Below, in pieces: positions 44,917 through 57,589 of a stretch of DNA of 64,000 nt. Source of the stretch: Episyrphus balteatus (lineage: Eukaryota; Arthropoda; Insecta; Diptera; Syrphidae); assembly GCF_945859705.1 (NCBI RefSeq), contig NC_079136.1, positions 39,837,307-39,901,306 of the forward strand, read 5' to 3'. Within the stretch, counting starts at the first letter, position 1, and the number at the start of each line of letters is the position of its first letter. The notes under the pieces were generated by a model. The model saw only the letters and a program-made list of their open reading frames with translations. It ran no database searches and was not told the origin of the DNA. A program made the translations under genes and the position numbers.

Positions 44917-45644
44917 ATGAGGTATAGTCGTGGGGTGAAAGAGCTATTAACAATGAAACTTTCTATGTTATTGGATCGATGTAAGGCATCTGATAGAAAT
45001 GCTTCTCGCATAATTATAGCTACAATAGAAGCACTAGGGCAAAATCCAATTGACTTTGTAGTTTCAAAATCAAACTTACATTCAACTAGAAAAAACTTTT
45101 ACTTTAATGCCCCAAGAGCTTATCTGGCTCCTAAACAAGATCTTGATCTTTTGCGTAATTGCATTGAATACCGCAAGATAGACAAAGATATTTCAGAGCA
45201 GGCAGGTCTGGCGTTCTTTGACCTTACTTTACCAGATGGCGAACAAAATTAGAAACGGCCAACATAATTTTGAAAACCAGTGAAACGGAAACCAACAGAA
45301 TAGTAAATCCAAAGCTACAGACACATGAAGATGAACAATTTGTCACAGCAGGGTTAAAAAATATTGTGAACAAAGAAACATTGGACTTTTTCGGCCGATT
45401 GAAAATAGACACAAGTTTTCTCAAAGAACCTCCAAATCTTTGGCCCGAAAACCCGCATTTTAAAGAAGGCTTTAAAAAAGTGCAATCACTTAAAGTCGTA
45501 AATGACATCACAGAAAGAGGAGTCAAATTAATAACGGATTTTAATAACCTTTTAACTAAAGATGAGGAACAAAAACAATATGTACTTCAAGTAGTCAGTG
45601 AGTGCCGAAAATTGTATCCTGATGCTTCCAAAACTACTTTGTAA
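44917..45644 (+). pseudogene. Broken C-terminal transposase-like coding region
   Basis: Two adjoining frames give 111 and about 124 residues. The first starts at ATG 44917 (MRYSRGVKELLTMKLSMLLD...) and stops at 45250-45252. The second is open around 45270-45644 in another frame, so a frameshift lies between them. The second part, SLKVVNDITERGVKLITDFN then LLTKDEEQKQYVLQVVSECR, ends in a proline/lysine-containing tail with SKTTL. It recalls the C-terminus of an arthropod protein family I associate with transposable elements, but this is from memory and unverified. Its place between inverted arms of a hAT-type element suggests part of that element's transposase. The N-terminal catalytic part is missing, so it is certainly not functional. 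Composition is clearly more coding-like than the flanks. Confidence 0.6.
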
Positions 45645-45732
45645 ATCTGTTGATTAAATTTTTTTAGTATTTAGGTACTTCATTAATTATGTATAAGAAA
45701 TGTAACACGATGTTATTTTTTTTTGTTTTTTA

Positions 45733-46043
45733 GGCCGTGTGTGAATTGCGTAAAATAGTTCACATAGTGTAAAATATTTGACACTGTTGAGGTGAATAAA
45801 AAATTTTCAGCTGTTAAAAATTTATTGGGCTCTGGGACCTGGTTAAATTTGAGTTAAATTTTTTTTGCAGATGGTTTTGTTTTGTTTTTTTTTTTTTTTT
45901 ATTAAAAAGGAGTTTCATAGCAGAAAAGAGGCAGAGAAAAATATTAAACAATAAGCCATACACAGCTGAAATTTTTTTGTTCACCTCAATAGTGTCAAAA
46001 ATTTTACACAGTGTTAACTATTTAACGCAATTCACACACAGCC
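45733..46043. mobile_element. PIF/Harbinger-type MITE with TTA duplication
   Basis: Ends GGCCGTGTGTGAATTGCGTA and (complement) GGCTGTGTGTGAATTGCGTT, mirrored for about 80 bp through gacact...gaggtgaa and ttttcagctg. Flanked by TTA at 45730-45732 and 46044-46046. Length 311 bp. TTA/TAA duplications and GGC ends fit PIF/Harbinger MITEs. It lies just downstream of the coding remnant. Confidence 0.8.
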
Positions 46044-46962
46044 TTAGAATTCTGTTAAATGTTTCGTTTTTTTAAATAAAACAGTTTAAAAAAAAGTTTC
46101 ATTTTAAATCGAGTTTGCACTTCAGCTCTTTTTGAGGTAAGTACTGAAAATTTAAATTGATGACAAAATTTTTTTTTTTGGTAAAACTAAACAAATTTAG
46201 CATTATGTGTAGCAACACTACCTTTAATTAAATATATAAAAAGTGAAAATAACCCGATCTGTTTGGGAGCTAGAGCTAATTTTCTTCGAAAAACAGTGAA
46301 AAAACAGAGATTTTTGATACTTTGAGCGAGTGTCGGCACCATTTAGAGTTATCCAATCGAGCTGAAATTTTGGCTATCTAAAAATCTGCAAAGGCGGAAC
46401 ATTTTATGGGGTTCCCCCGACCAAATTTCGAAAATCGATTTCTTGCGGTCACTCTAATAACCATACTTTGAACTACAAGAGTAAGTACGTGCGACCCCAG
46501 TCGTGCATTTTATTTTTAATACTCCTCGAATTTCCTACAAATTTGGCTATTTGACCATTGACCATACATAAACTTTTTCAACTTTAATATTGAAGATAAT
46601 AATAAGGTCAAGAAGTCAAATTTGTAAGAAATTCGACGAGTATTAAAAAAAAAAAAATTTAATGCACACATTTTGCATTAATTTTTTTTTTTCAATGCAG
46701 AAAATTTTGTATTTGCAATTAAAAATTCATTTTCAATGCTAATTTTTTTGATTTGCAATAATTTTTTTTTAATGCAAAATATTTATAGTTCCAATAAATA
46801 TTTTTTTCCAATGCAAATATTTTTCAGTTGCAATAATTTTTGTTTTTAATGCAAATATTTTTCAATTGTGCAATAAATGCAATAAATTTTTTAATGCAGT
46901 TTTTTTTAATTCGCACTAAATATTTTTTTTTTTTCAATTTCAAATGCAACCCTGGAAACAGG

Positions 46963-48700
46963 CCTTTTTATTTTCTCTGAATTTTTTTAAATTTAGAATT
47001 TATTTGTTCATTATTAGAAGAAGCTTGTTTAAAGAAAACTTTTACCTAACGTCAGTGCCATGTTAGACCACAGGGTGGACATGTAAAAGATTTAAGCGGA
47101 AATTAAGAAATTAAAGGCAAATGTGTTAGAGTTTTTAGCCACGTCTTGATTTGAATTACTCTTCGAAAAATTTTTATTGAAGAATTTTCAAAGTCAAATA
47201 TATTTTTTTTTTGCCTGAATCTATAATTTTGACCTTTACTGTAAATACTTTCATTAGCTGTGCTATGAAAAAAAACAAAATCAGTAAAAATCAAAGGAAT
47301 GTCATCAAGCATCTCACAAATGGCTGCAGTTAAAAAGCTAGCAGCTAGCTCTATACTTTGCTTTGAGTCAATCATCCACCATTGCACACACACGGATGTA
47401 ACGAACGAATAAAGTTGAAGTTGAAGGTGCATCATTCATTGTCAATTTTATACTCTTGTGGTTGATGGAACTGGGAAGTTTTATAGCATCAAGGCTACTA
47501 CATGCAAAAATTAATGGCGGAAAGTTTATTACTTTTGTATTAGTTTTCTCCTATTTTAGGTGTGTAACTTTAAATAAAACGTAAAAGGTACATAATATTT
47601 TTAATTTTACTGCTGCGAAAGTAAATCTGAGGATTTTTCTGCATTTTTGTATGAAGCTATAAAAGTTTATTGTAAACATTTTTATTTTTAATCATAACAT
47701 AAATGAAAATGAAAAAAACTGATAATTAAAAAAGTTTCTAAAATTTAATAACCTTACTGCTACAATTTTTAATAAATTTTATTGAATATTTTCCTCAATT
47801 TGTTTTTCGATTTTATGATTTTAGGACTTAGATTGTTTGTATAAAATGAAGGATGCGGAGAAAGTGAATAAAAACGTTTTAAAACTTGAGGCACTACTCG
47901 TTGCTTAAAGTTTTAAAATTTTTTAATTTGAAAAATGCACTTTGATGCTAAAATAATAGTCTATTGAATAGATCATCTTGAAAGGAACAAATTCGTTCAA
48001 GAGTTTTTATTGTTGAATATGATTCCTTGGCATAAAAGTATAATTCAGTCAAAAATGCTACTAAATCCATCCTTTCTGAAAAAAAACGACAACACTCGTC
48101 GGTTTTCAGTTTTTTTAATTAAAAATTAGTTTTGACTAAAATTCTAATCTTAAATCAATGAAAAAAAAGTTAAAAATTTAAAAGTTATATTTTTTTTGTT
48201 TGCTAAATCAGGGGGGATTTAGTTTATGGCCCCGGTACGTCCAAACTTTGTCTGAATGAAATAAAGTAGAGGTAAAATCCTTTGATAAAATGAAGTTTTT
48301 AATTTTTTTTTGTTACGGAACGACAGACGTTTTCAAAAATTAGCACTTTTCTTTATTTTTGGATTTTTTAGTTGAAAGCCAAATTTTAAAAAGGTAATAA
48401 TGGTTAGTTAGACTTTTAAAGTAAATATAAAATATAAACTAAGTATATCTCAAAAATATTAATATTCAACTTTTTTTTCAAGAAGTTTTCGACATACACT
48501 GAGGGAAAAAACAACTTAAATAAAGTAAAAACACTTTGATTCAACTATTTTTCGGAATGATATTGCTTTGAAGATGAAAATTTTAAAATCAAAGTAGAAC
48601 GTCGTTAGTTTAAAGTAGTTTGCCGATATGAAACATCTTGAAATCAAAGTTGTTTCGACTTTGAAAAAAAAGCACCAATTTATTGAAAAAATAGATTAAA
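46963..48700. other. AT-rich spacer
   Basis: No gene. The 110-codon minus frame at 47103-47435 has no recognisable motif. Near 48490-48515 cactgagggaaaaaac resembles an element end, and the text from there to the tRNA-like segment may be one repeat. Confidence 0.35.
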
Positions 48701-48710
48701 TTAGCAGCCA

Positions 48711-48778
48711 CTGGAGATCGAACTTACAACTCTTGGGTCACTAGGCGAATGCTTTACCAACGTGGTATCTCACTGCTG
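48711..48778 (-). other. tRNA-like segment beside X2 (tRNA pseudogene or SINE head)
   Basis: On the minus strand gataccacgttggtaaagc matches an A box/D-arm and agttcgatctcc a B box. The spacing and a cattcgcctagtgacc middle recall a tRNA, but anticodon and acceptor stems do not pair well. X2 inserted directly at its 5' edge. The downstream (leftward) sequence to about 48500 could be a SINE body. Not a functional tRNA. Confidence 0.5.
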
Positions 48779-50284
48779 GACCCAATTAACAATTTTACTT
48801 CCACAAGGTTAGGATCTTTAATTTCTTGCAGCTTATATCTACAGGGCTTGTATATAGTTTGTGAATCGAAAATTCAAACTTCCGAGGCTTAACTTTCGTT
48901 AACCGCTTCCTAGAAACCTAGTGCAAGTGGAATTTAAAAATTTCTACAAGCATTAATGAAAACATTTCGTTTAAATTTCAATATGGCCACATGAAATTCC
49001 ATTGTAGAAGCACAAGAAGTAAAAGCCAATAACTGACTTCTTTTAAATGGCTTTGCAAAAGAAATTGTATTAGAACTGCTTACAAAATCTTTATGAATGC
49101 TATGTATATTTTTTATCCAATTCGAAAATTATTAGACTCAAAAATTACTTAGGTAGGTTTTTTTAGTATGGTGGAAGTACCTATAACTTATACAATTGAT
49201 TTTAATGCATTTATTAATATAGTTCTATATTACCAAAATTATGTCAATAGTATATGAGTCGTGATATTCATTTAAAAAAAAAATTACGTTGAATTTCAAA
49301 TAAACCGCAGTTAAACGGTTTTGCCTTTTCAAACAAATATTCCACAAAATAAATGTGTTATAGTTACTCCATTCTAATATTTGAATTAAAAAATTGTTGA
49401 ATCATTGTTTTTGATTGAAAATTATGTTTAATATCACTTTCAAATATAATGACTTACATAATTGTATGTTCTGCATCTCTGTGTGAGAAAAAAAGAAGTT
49501 CAATTTCCGGCGCATGCGCGAAAAGCTTCTAGTTTTATATGTTTGCCTTAGCGAAGTTAGGGGATATTTATTTATATTTGTAGAAGTCCTTTAAGTACAA
49601 GCAAAACATTGTAAAAAGCATTTAATTTTATAAGTTTGCCTAAGCGACTTTAGGCTCCCTAATTTTATTTCTAGAAGCCCTGTGAAAGTGAGTACAAGCT
49701 AAATTTTTTAAACTGTCAGGCAAACTCATGAGAATAAGAAATATTTGGATAAGTGCCATTATGGTGACCATTTTTGGTTTTTTTTATTCATTGTTATAAA
49801 GAAATAAATGAAAAAGTGAATCTTTTCATATCGGTAATTGGTTTAAAATAGTGATATTAAAAATGGTTTACTGACCAATTCGGAGTTCATATTCAAGTAA
49901 GTGGAGAAGAAAGGAAAACAAGATTTTAATCTTCTCCACTTATTTAAATATAAAATAGTGATGGACATTTTATTTATTTTATTTTTTATCTAAGTTCAAA
50001 ACAAAGTTAATTCTCTAATTTTTAAGAAAAAGCCAAAAGCCCAAAAAAATTAAAGATTTTTTTTCTGCTTCGGAAAAATGGGGCTTGACGGCATCCGGGT
50101 GAAACCTCTAAAGTCTAAAAAAAAAACGAATTTTTCAGATATTCCAGAAAAAATTGACATGGTTTGACAATCAGTATATAATATTATTTTGTCTTTATTA
50201 AATAATTTTTTACAAGATAAATCAAAAAACAGAAAATAACCAAAAATAATAACTTTGAAAAAAAAAAAACACAAATGGTCACCA

Positions 50285-51648
50285 CCCGAGTCGAACATTT
50301 GGCACTATTTAAAACCTAAATATTAACTAAACATTCTTTGTTTAGATTTAATAGGTCATAAATATCACTAGATTTCTAAAGGAAATAGCCTCTACTTAAG
50401 ACCCCAAATAGTCGGTTATCGGAAAAAATCCCATTTTGGGTAGTTATTTAGGACCAAAAAAAATTTCATTAAAGCCTGTTTAAAACCTAAATATTCTACG
50501 AAAACGCATTAAGTCCTATTTATTCTACTTATATTTCCAAAAATTCTATAGGCCCTTTTCTTCTCTCTAGGCTTACTTAATATTTGTTTTTAATAGTTTT
50601 CATTAAAAAAATGCGACTTTATTGCGTTAAAGGGTCTTGCAGCTAGAATTCATCCGCGGCGGTGGTCCCAGACATAGTAAGAAAAATTCACAGGTCAGTT
50701 TTCATGCGTAATCAATAAAAAAAAGTATTAGTTGCAATACTGTGTCACTGTATTGTATCCTCATAAAACACTGAATGTTTAAAAAATAATAGCGGAAAGA
50801 TTAATGTTTGTTAAATTAATTTACCAACAAGTCCAGCAATGTAAAAACAAATAAAATACCCGACATATTAGTTGTTATAAGAATCATTCCAATAATGTAA
50901 AATTTTAAATAGGTAAATAATATATATACGGTGATCATCCGTCCCGGTTTAGCCGGGACAGTCCCGTATTTCTATAGCTTGTCCCGGGTTTTTATTTAAG
51001 AAACCCGGGGCGTATAAATGTCCCGTATTTTAAAATTTGTCCCGTAATTGTTCTGTATTTCCACATTCTCTGATTTTTGTATTCAATATTTTAAATACGG
51101 AAAACAAGAAAACAGTGATTTTACTAATTGTTCGAATAAGCCATTCGTTTTTTAAATCTTTTCGTCAATTGTTTAGTTCTAGCTTGTGTTTGTCAGGTTG
51201 AAAAGTTACGTTAGAAAAACTTTTTTCGAATAAGGAACAACATAATTATGAAAGAAGAAAGAATTCAGCTAAATTTCAACAGTTTTAAGGACATAAAAAT
51301 GTTGAATTAAATATTACAAAATAAAATTAAAATGTTAAAAAATAGCTCTCACTATTTTAATAGTTCAAACCTAGCTTAAATAGTGTTAATAGTTTCTATC
51401 AAGCTTAAAGAGCTTTACAAGTACATATTAGGGTCTAAAAATTCTGGACACAAACAGAATATTTAGGATTAAACTAGTATTTTCAGTTTTAACATTCGTT
51501 ATTTATCAGTCGTGTAGGCTTCTCAGGAGATACTGAGCCTAGTAAGTTTAAAAAGTCCATATTTAGGTTTATTTTAAAATGAAAAGTACTTGAATAGAAT
51601 CTGTTAAGCATATTGAGTACTAAATTCGTACATAAAGTTCGACTCGGG
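50285..51648. mobile_element. Element Y in X2 (CCCGAGTCGAAC ends, 2-bp duplication)
   Basis: Inverted ends CCCGAGTCGAAC. Flanked by CA at 50283-50284 and 51649-51650; X1 has the empty site ggtcaccatattctt with one CA. Length 1364 bp. Inside, 50938-51056 repeats gtcccgtattt and holds the hairpin gtcccggtttagccgggac. No open frame. Like X it starts CCC and makes a 2-bp non-TA duplication, so it may belong to the same superfamily. Confidence 0.85.
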
Positions 51649-51734
51649 CATATTCTTTAAGATAGTGCAACTCATCAGGAAGTTAAATCGAAGCCCTTAG
51701 GAAGCTCTGGTTTCAACTAGTCCAAATTTGAAAC

Positions 51735-51797
51735 CTGAGTAGCTCGATGGGTAAGGTACCGGACTATCAATCAGGATGTACGTGGTTCAAATCCAGC
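51735..51797 (+). other. tRNA-like segment in X2
   Basis: Same as 17431-17497 in X1: A-box-like gagtagctcgatgggtaagg, anticodon-like loop ctatcaa and B-box-like ggttcaaatcc. Nearly unchanged between copies. Confidence 0.55.
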
Positions 51798-52259
51798 AAA
51801 ATGCGTCAAGTAAGTAAGAAGTTTTTTTCTCAATATAATTGTGTTTGGAAATTTAATTTCAGAAGCAAAACTTGTCTGGATCGAAAACAAAGGAGAAAAT
51901 GAAAAAATAAAATGTAATAGGTACAAAAAAAAAAAAAAAAAATAAAATGAAAAAAAAATATTTTTTTTTTCTTTATTCTATTTGGGATATACCTCGTTTA
52001 GACTTTCACAATCCTTCGACAAGTCTACTCAGAGCTTCAAATAAAAATAAAAGCCTGCAACAATAATACACATTTTCAAATTTCAAATGTTGGTTGTTTC
52101 TATATAAGGCATTAAAGACATGTTATGAGTCTCTCCAATCAACTTGCATATGACTCTTCTAAGGCCTATCAATGATCTCTATGGTCGTATACAAGCAATA
52201 TTTCTAAAATCGAAACAGCTTCGTGAGACCCTTGTGGAAGTAAAATTGTTAGTTGGGGA

Positions 52260-55200
52260 AATAAGGTTGATAAAATGCAACAAAAGCAGAGCAAATTTTA
52301 TCATCTTTAACTGGTTCCTTGAAACATTTTTCATAATATGCACCATTTAAAATTTGAAAGCAAGCTAAAACTGAAAAAGTCCGGAAAATTTCGCGGTTCG
52401 ATGGTAGGTATCAGCACAGTTCTTTCAAAGCTGAAAACTTTGTTTTAAACTTCTCGTTATCTATCCTAATAACATCTGAAAAAATCAGTTCAGTGGAGTT
52501 TATTCACAATTTACCAAACAGTTTTGTTTAAAACTCATGTGAGTAGTTTTTTTCGTTTTTCAAGTGAAATTTTTCGTTGGTCGTTAATTTTACAAGACTG
52601 TTAATTAAATGTTGATTGTTTTCTTGACAATTTTTCTTTTAATTACTATGTAAACAATCAAAATTTTGAAAATTGTTGGTTATTGTCAAAAAAACATTTT
52701 CATCATTTTTTTCAAGTTAAGCTTTTCTAAGCACTTCAAACATTTAGCTTTCTCATTTCAATTGCATTTCCAAGCCGTTTTTTTCCGAAGAAATGACTGG
52801 ACTAAAATGTTGTTTGCTCTCACATTTATACTGCGTAATTAATATGGATAAAAATGTTTTTTTTTTACAAAACAGGAATCTATGAAATTATTATTTTTAC
52901 ATCAAAAATATGTAAATTATGATTTCACCTCTTGATTTTTTTTCCATGGGTATTTCCCACCATCATCATGCCTTCAATACACTAAATTCTTTAAAGCACC
53001 CACTTTTATTAAAACTCACTACCATTTTTTTAACCTTCGATATACATAATTAGAATTTAATTCTCAAGGATTTTCATTAATCCAGCTATAATCTATTTCT
53101 AAAAATCATTATTCATTTCAGTCGAAAAGGCTTCCCACATTTTTGATATAATTTTGATGGCAAAAATATCTTTAAATAAACGACGACGATGATGCGATTC
53201 AAAGAAGCTTAAGGAAAGGAAAGTGGAAAAAGTTGTAGGTACGTCATGATTCCATCATATTACCCAACTGCATAAGCTGGAAGATATGTATATTCTGAGC
53301 GATAATTCTTGGTATTTCCAGTACACAGCATTGTCTCCCTCGATCTATATAAGCTCTTCACAATAATAATCAACAATCTACTTCTACATGGATGCACAAT
53401 TGCGCGCGTTTCACAAATCACAATACACAAAGGTATACCCTAATGTACCTAGAGATATCTACTTATTTATGCTCATAGCCCAAGTGCATCATAGCCAGCT
53501 AAATGAATGCAAGCAGCTCTGAATATCGCTAACGTTAATGACAATGCATCCAAATCCAACCCAGCTTTAAGATGATGATGGTGGTTTGGTGCTGAAGTAG
53601 ACTAAAGATGCATCTTTTGCCTCCAGTGAAATGCTGAAATGGGAAATCATCATCATCATCATCTACTTCGATGAGAACTGAAAAAATCTGCAGAGATTCA
53701 AAGCGCTTCGTTGTTTGTTGAGGTCAAATTTTCGATTTCATTTTCCACCAAAGAATTCAAAAACAACACAAAAAAAAACAGTAGGCAGGCGGTTTTCAGT
53801 GTTGCTCCAACATAAACAACAATTGCACGTTCGTTAAGCAGCAAAAAAAAAAAAAGTATTATATCTCCCCGCTCGTGAACTTTTTTGTCGGCCTGACGCG
53901 TCTGACTTGTTAATTTCTCCAGGATGATGAGCACAAAATAATACACAAGGCAGTTTTTACAGTGGGCAAATAATCAAGAAATATTGAAAAAAAAAGAACT
54001 AGAATCAAGCTAGTATAGGTATTTGGTGTAAAAAAATCATGAGCAAACAGGAGGTTTTCCATGTTCTCAAGACAGAGCTGGGTTTGAGTTTAAGATGTTG
54101 AAAAAGAATGATTTCAGTCTGGACCCTTTTCAATTAAAACAACTCTTCAAACCAATAATTCCCACTTAATTCGTAAACAAAATAATTATTCATGATTAAA
54201 ATGTATTGAAAATAAAGGCTATTTTTACTCTTTTGTAAAATTTTGTAAAATAGAGTTGCAAACTTTCCACGCGTAATCGATGTCATAGAATCGATAGTTT
54301 GTTAATAAAGTCTGGATTTCAAATTCATTATACCTAGATCAGACCATCATAAGAAGAATTTTGATAATTTCAATAAGCAATTTTTCGCATTTTTTCTTGT
54401 TATACAGATAATGTACTATTAGCTATAATAATTTAAAGTTACTCGTATTCGCTAGAAGCGTAATTAGTTTTTTTTTTACCATAATTAACAGTTGTAGATG
54501 TTTGCCATATTTCCATTATGAAAAAAGGAATTAGCACGTATTTTAGTAAAAGACGATATGGAGGGCTAAAAGCTGAAGTGAACCAAGTCACAAAAAAGTA
54601 AATTCGGAGATAAAACGATTTAAAGTAAATACGTTTCCATTGAATCTTATGGTGAATATTTTTTTCGAACAAATGACACTTTTGGATTAAATTAATGAAA
54701 GACACGTTAGTAGAGTCAAACCTTGCTCAGATTTTGGCACTAGATTTCGATTTTTTTCTTTTTTTGACTTGATCCGTTTCAGCTGTGAAACCTCTATAGT
54801 AAATGTAAAAAAAAAAAACAAAAACAAATAATCAACACTGAAAAACGAAATTCCGAATAAAACCACTAACCCATTACCAAAAAAATGAAAACTATTTAAA
54901 ACACCTAAAGATGTAGTTTTTTTTATATTTTGTTGGATCTAAATATTACGGCTACTTAATAGCTTCTATATGGTCATATTTTAATTTTTTTTTTATTTCA
55001 ATTTAATCAAACGAAAATTTAAAAAAAAAAAATTAATAACTCTATTAAAAATTAAAAAAAAAATAATTTTTGGATTTTTTAAAAATGTACCTATTCAAAT
55101 TTTGTTTTGAAAGTTTAATTTTTTACTTGCGATATAGGTTCTATAGAGCATGTTTAGGATTCGTAAAAAAATCGAACTCGAGATAACAATTTTACATGAC

Positions 55201-57430
55201 ATTACGATGATGGATGATGTTTTTTTCAAAAACGGCTCTAACAATTTTGATTAAAATTTTTATGTGTAGTATTACACATAAGATCCAACTTTTGAAATAA
55301 AAAAAATGTTTTTTCTACCTTTATTAACGGTACCTGTCATAGAATGGTTTTTTTGGTTTCTGAATATCTCGTACAAAATTAACCCGATTTCAACGAAATT
55401 TTTATGCAAAAGCGTTTAAATAAAGGTAATATTAAAATTTTAGAAAATTTTCAAAAAGTGCATTTTTGGATTTTTAAAAAATATTTCAAAATTTTTTTTT
55501 GAAAAATCAATTTTTTGAAAACGGGTTGGTTAAAAAATTGGAAATTTCGTTTTTATGGGTAAATTAATTATTTCTTTAAAATGGCATACCAACTTTTTTT
55601 TTGAAAAATGTTAGAAATTGCTTATATATAAAAAATTATTTTTTTAAAAAAACGGCTCTAACGATTTTGAAAAAAAAATTTCTAAAAATACCTTTTTTTA
55701 CAAGTAATAAAATGGCATACTTGGTTTTTTGTAAATCATAATTTAAAAGGGTGTTTCTTGAATAAAAAAGCTTTAAAATTAGAGTTACTTTTAGCATAAG
55801 AGCAAGTACGTGCGACCCCAGTCGTGCATTTCATTTTCAAAACAGACCAATAAATGTTTTGAAAAATTGAAAAATTTTTGTATAGGTAACCAAATGTGTG
55901 TTGTAACTAATCGTAGCACTTTACTTAACAAAATTTCCATTATTAATTTATTACAAACCGACAACCGCTGATCCCTGGACCACAGTAAACATACTTAGTC
56001 AAAAAAAAACTGTATTTCGAACTAAAAACCAAAGATTGGAACACTAACACTCAATTTACAGAAACTATGAAAAGTCGCGTTGACATTAAGCTTTAAGTGA
56101 AAAAAACCTATATTTTCGAATATTTCTATTTTTTTTTTTTTTTTGAAATAAAAATATCTTTCAAAAGATCATTCGGAGGAAGAAAAAAGTCAAAAAAAAA
56201 AAAATATTTACATTTAATTTTTCCTAATGCATATTTTGCATGAGCTATAAGGAGTTGTTATCCCACAATTTCTAAGTTCGCTAGCTTGTTCTGGTGCTTG
56301 ACTTTTGTTGAATGATTTAAATGCACAAAAAATGACTTTTTGCACAAAGTCTATCTTTTGACAAAAAAATTTTGTTTTTTCCAAAATCCTTATGAATAAT
56401 ACCTGCCATTTACCGTTTTTTCTATTAAACTCTTTACCAAGATTAATTTAAAAATTACCAAAAGTGTTCAAAAAACGGTTTTTTTTTTTTTTAATTTTTT
56501 TTGAAAATCAATTTTTTGAAAACGGGCCCCTGAATTTTTTGAAAAAAAAAATCTCAATCGGATAAAATTTCCAGAAAATGTTTGACCCTGTTGAAAAAAT
56601 CTCCAATAAATAATAAAAAATCCACTTAAATTCAAAGTAAAATCAGAACAAAACGTGAAAATTTGAAAATTGTAATGGTTCCTTAAACGTAGCATAAAAA
56701 AAAACGTGACTTAAACCTTCATTATTTGACCTACTATTCATGTGCCTTAACCATAAAGTTAAACTAAGCATATTGTTTGAGGTTAGTTATCGCAGCTTAC
56801 AATTAAATATGAGTTTAAATAGGGCTTTCCAAAATGAAGATGCGCATATGAAATTTTGGGATTTTCTCACGGAGATTTTTTTTTTTTTTTTTTGAAGATT
56901 TTTTCCTGGAGATTTTGTCTATACCAACCCATTTTCTGTTTGTATTTCAAAACCATTTTTTTTTTGTTATTTGAAACAATTTTTTTTTTATATAAAATAA
57001 ATTAAAATATTTTTTGTAAATTTTTAAAAACTTTTAGTATTCTACAAAAAATTACCATTAGAGCAAGAATTTGCGACAACGTTGTGCATTTTATTGGAAT
57101 AGCTTGTATATGTTTGTTCCTTTCGAGCTAGATCTTTTCAAATTTACCCTTTCCCTCCTAGATTGTTCTTTAGTAGGAGGTTGAAGCTTGAATGGTATTT
57201 TTATTTTCTAATTTTAACAGAGGGTACTTTAGCGATAGAAACAAATAAAAATTAACCTGAAAATTCAGAACTCAAACATTTTCCCTTAACTGGAGAATTT
57301 GTCAGCTAATTAACTTTTTCGACTATTATGATGCCGAGTAGGATTGAATGCAAGAAAAAATATCCTGGAATCCATGTAAATGGAAAAGTTCATAATAATA
57401 ACTGCATTGATTGATGTATTAACCGCTTTA
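52260..57430. other. Mostly AT-rich spacer with old repeats
   Basis: No gene supported. A hairpin at 52612-52665 shares text with the centre of 35188-35552. The stretch 52900-53700 has mixed composition and little repeat character and may be single-copy host DNA. From about 55130 to 57075, phrases such as aacggctctaacgattttga and gagcaagtacgtgcgacccc (55801) also occur in the 43422-46954 element (44078, 46482), so this is probably a diverged relative. Confidence 0.4.
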
Positions 57431-57482
57431 ATAAGTACAGATAATTTTTGATTTTATTTTGAATTATTTTAAAAATGTTTAC

Positions 57483-57525
57483 CTTTCCACTGTTCATCGG
57501 TGTGCCATTCAAAGCCGTGTCGGCG
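57483..57525 (-). CDS. Candidate 43-nt internal exon, unknown gene
   Basis: On the minus strand a pyrimidine-rich acceptor (catttcacctttcag) precedes 43 nt that are clearly richer in G and C than the surroundings, and the donor gtaaac follows after aaag. Two reading frames are open, for example ADTALNGTPMNSGK in one phase and RRHGFEWHTDEQWK in another. I do not recognise either. The case rests on splice signals and composition only, and such a short segment can arise by chance. Confidence 0.3.
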
Positions 57526-57589
57526 CTGAAAGGTGAAATGTCCCACACGCATTGTATAGATATACTATATACGGCTTTATAAAAGATGG

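Larger units (their letters stand above)
43422..46954. mobile_element. hAT-type element, 3533 bp, with inverted arms around a coding remnant
   Basis: Ends CAGGGTTG (left) and complement CAGGGTTGC (right). The 8-bp flanks gaaatagg (43414-43421) and gaaacagg (46955-46962) match at 7 of 8. Outer arms (43440-43740 and 46640-46945) are rich in ttgcattaaaaaaaa and its complement. Inner arms (44461-44861 and 46075-46460) are about 400-bp inverted copies. Between them lies a broken coding region (44917-45644), followed by a PIF-like MITE. The layout suggests a formerly autonomous element. Confidence 0.75.
48781..52257. mobile_element. Family X element, copy X2
   Basis: Same inverted ends as X1 (one mismatch, CCCAATTAACAATTTTACTT on the left), flanked by GA at 48779-48780 and 52258-52259. 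The 3477 bp become 2111 bp without element Y. It lacks the 1814-bp insertion of X1 and about 45 bp near 50157, and it differs near the right end, where X1 has an extra cttctcgggtgggccagatg. Same orientation as X1 and, by eye, highly similar over the shared 2.1 kb. No transposase. Confidence 0.9.

Noticed and set aside
45224..45526. Minus-strand 100-codon frame
   Set aside because: Shadow of the plus-strand transposase-like remnant.
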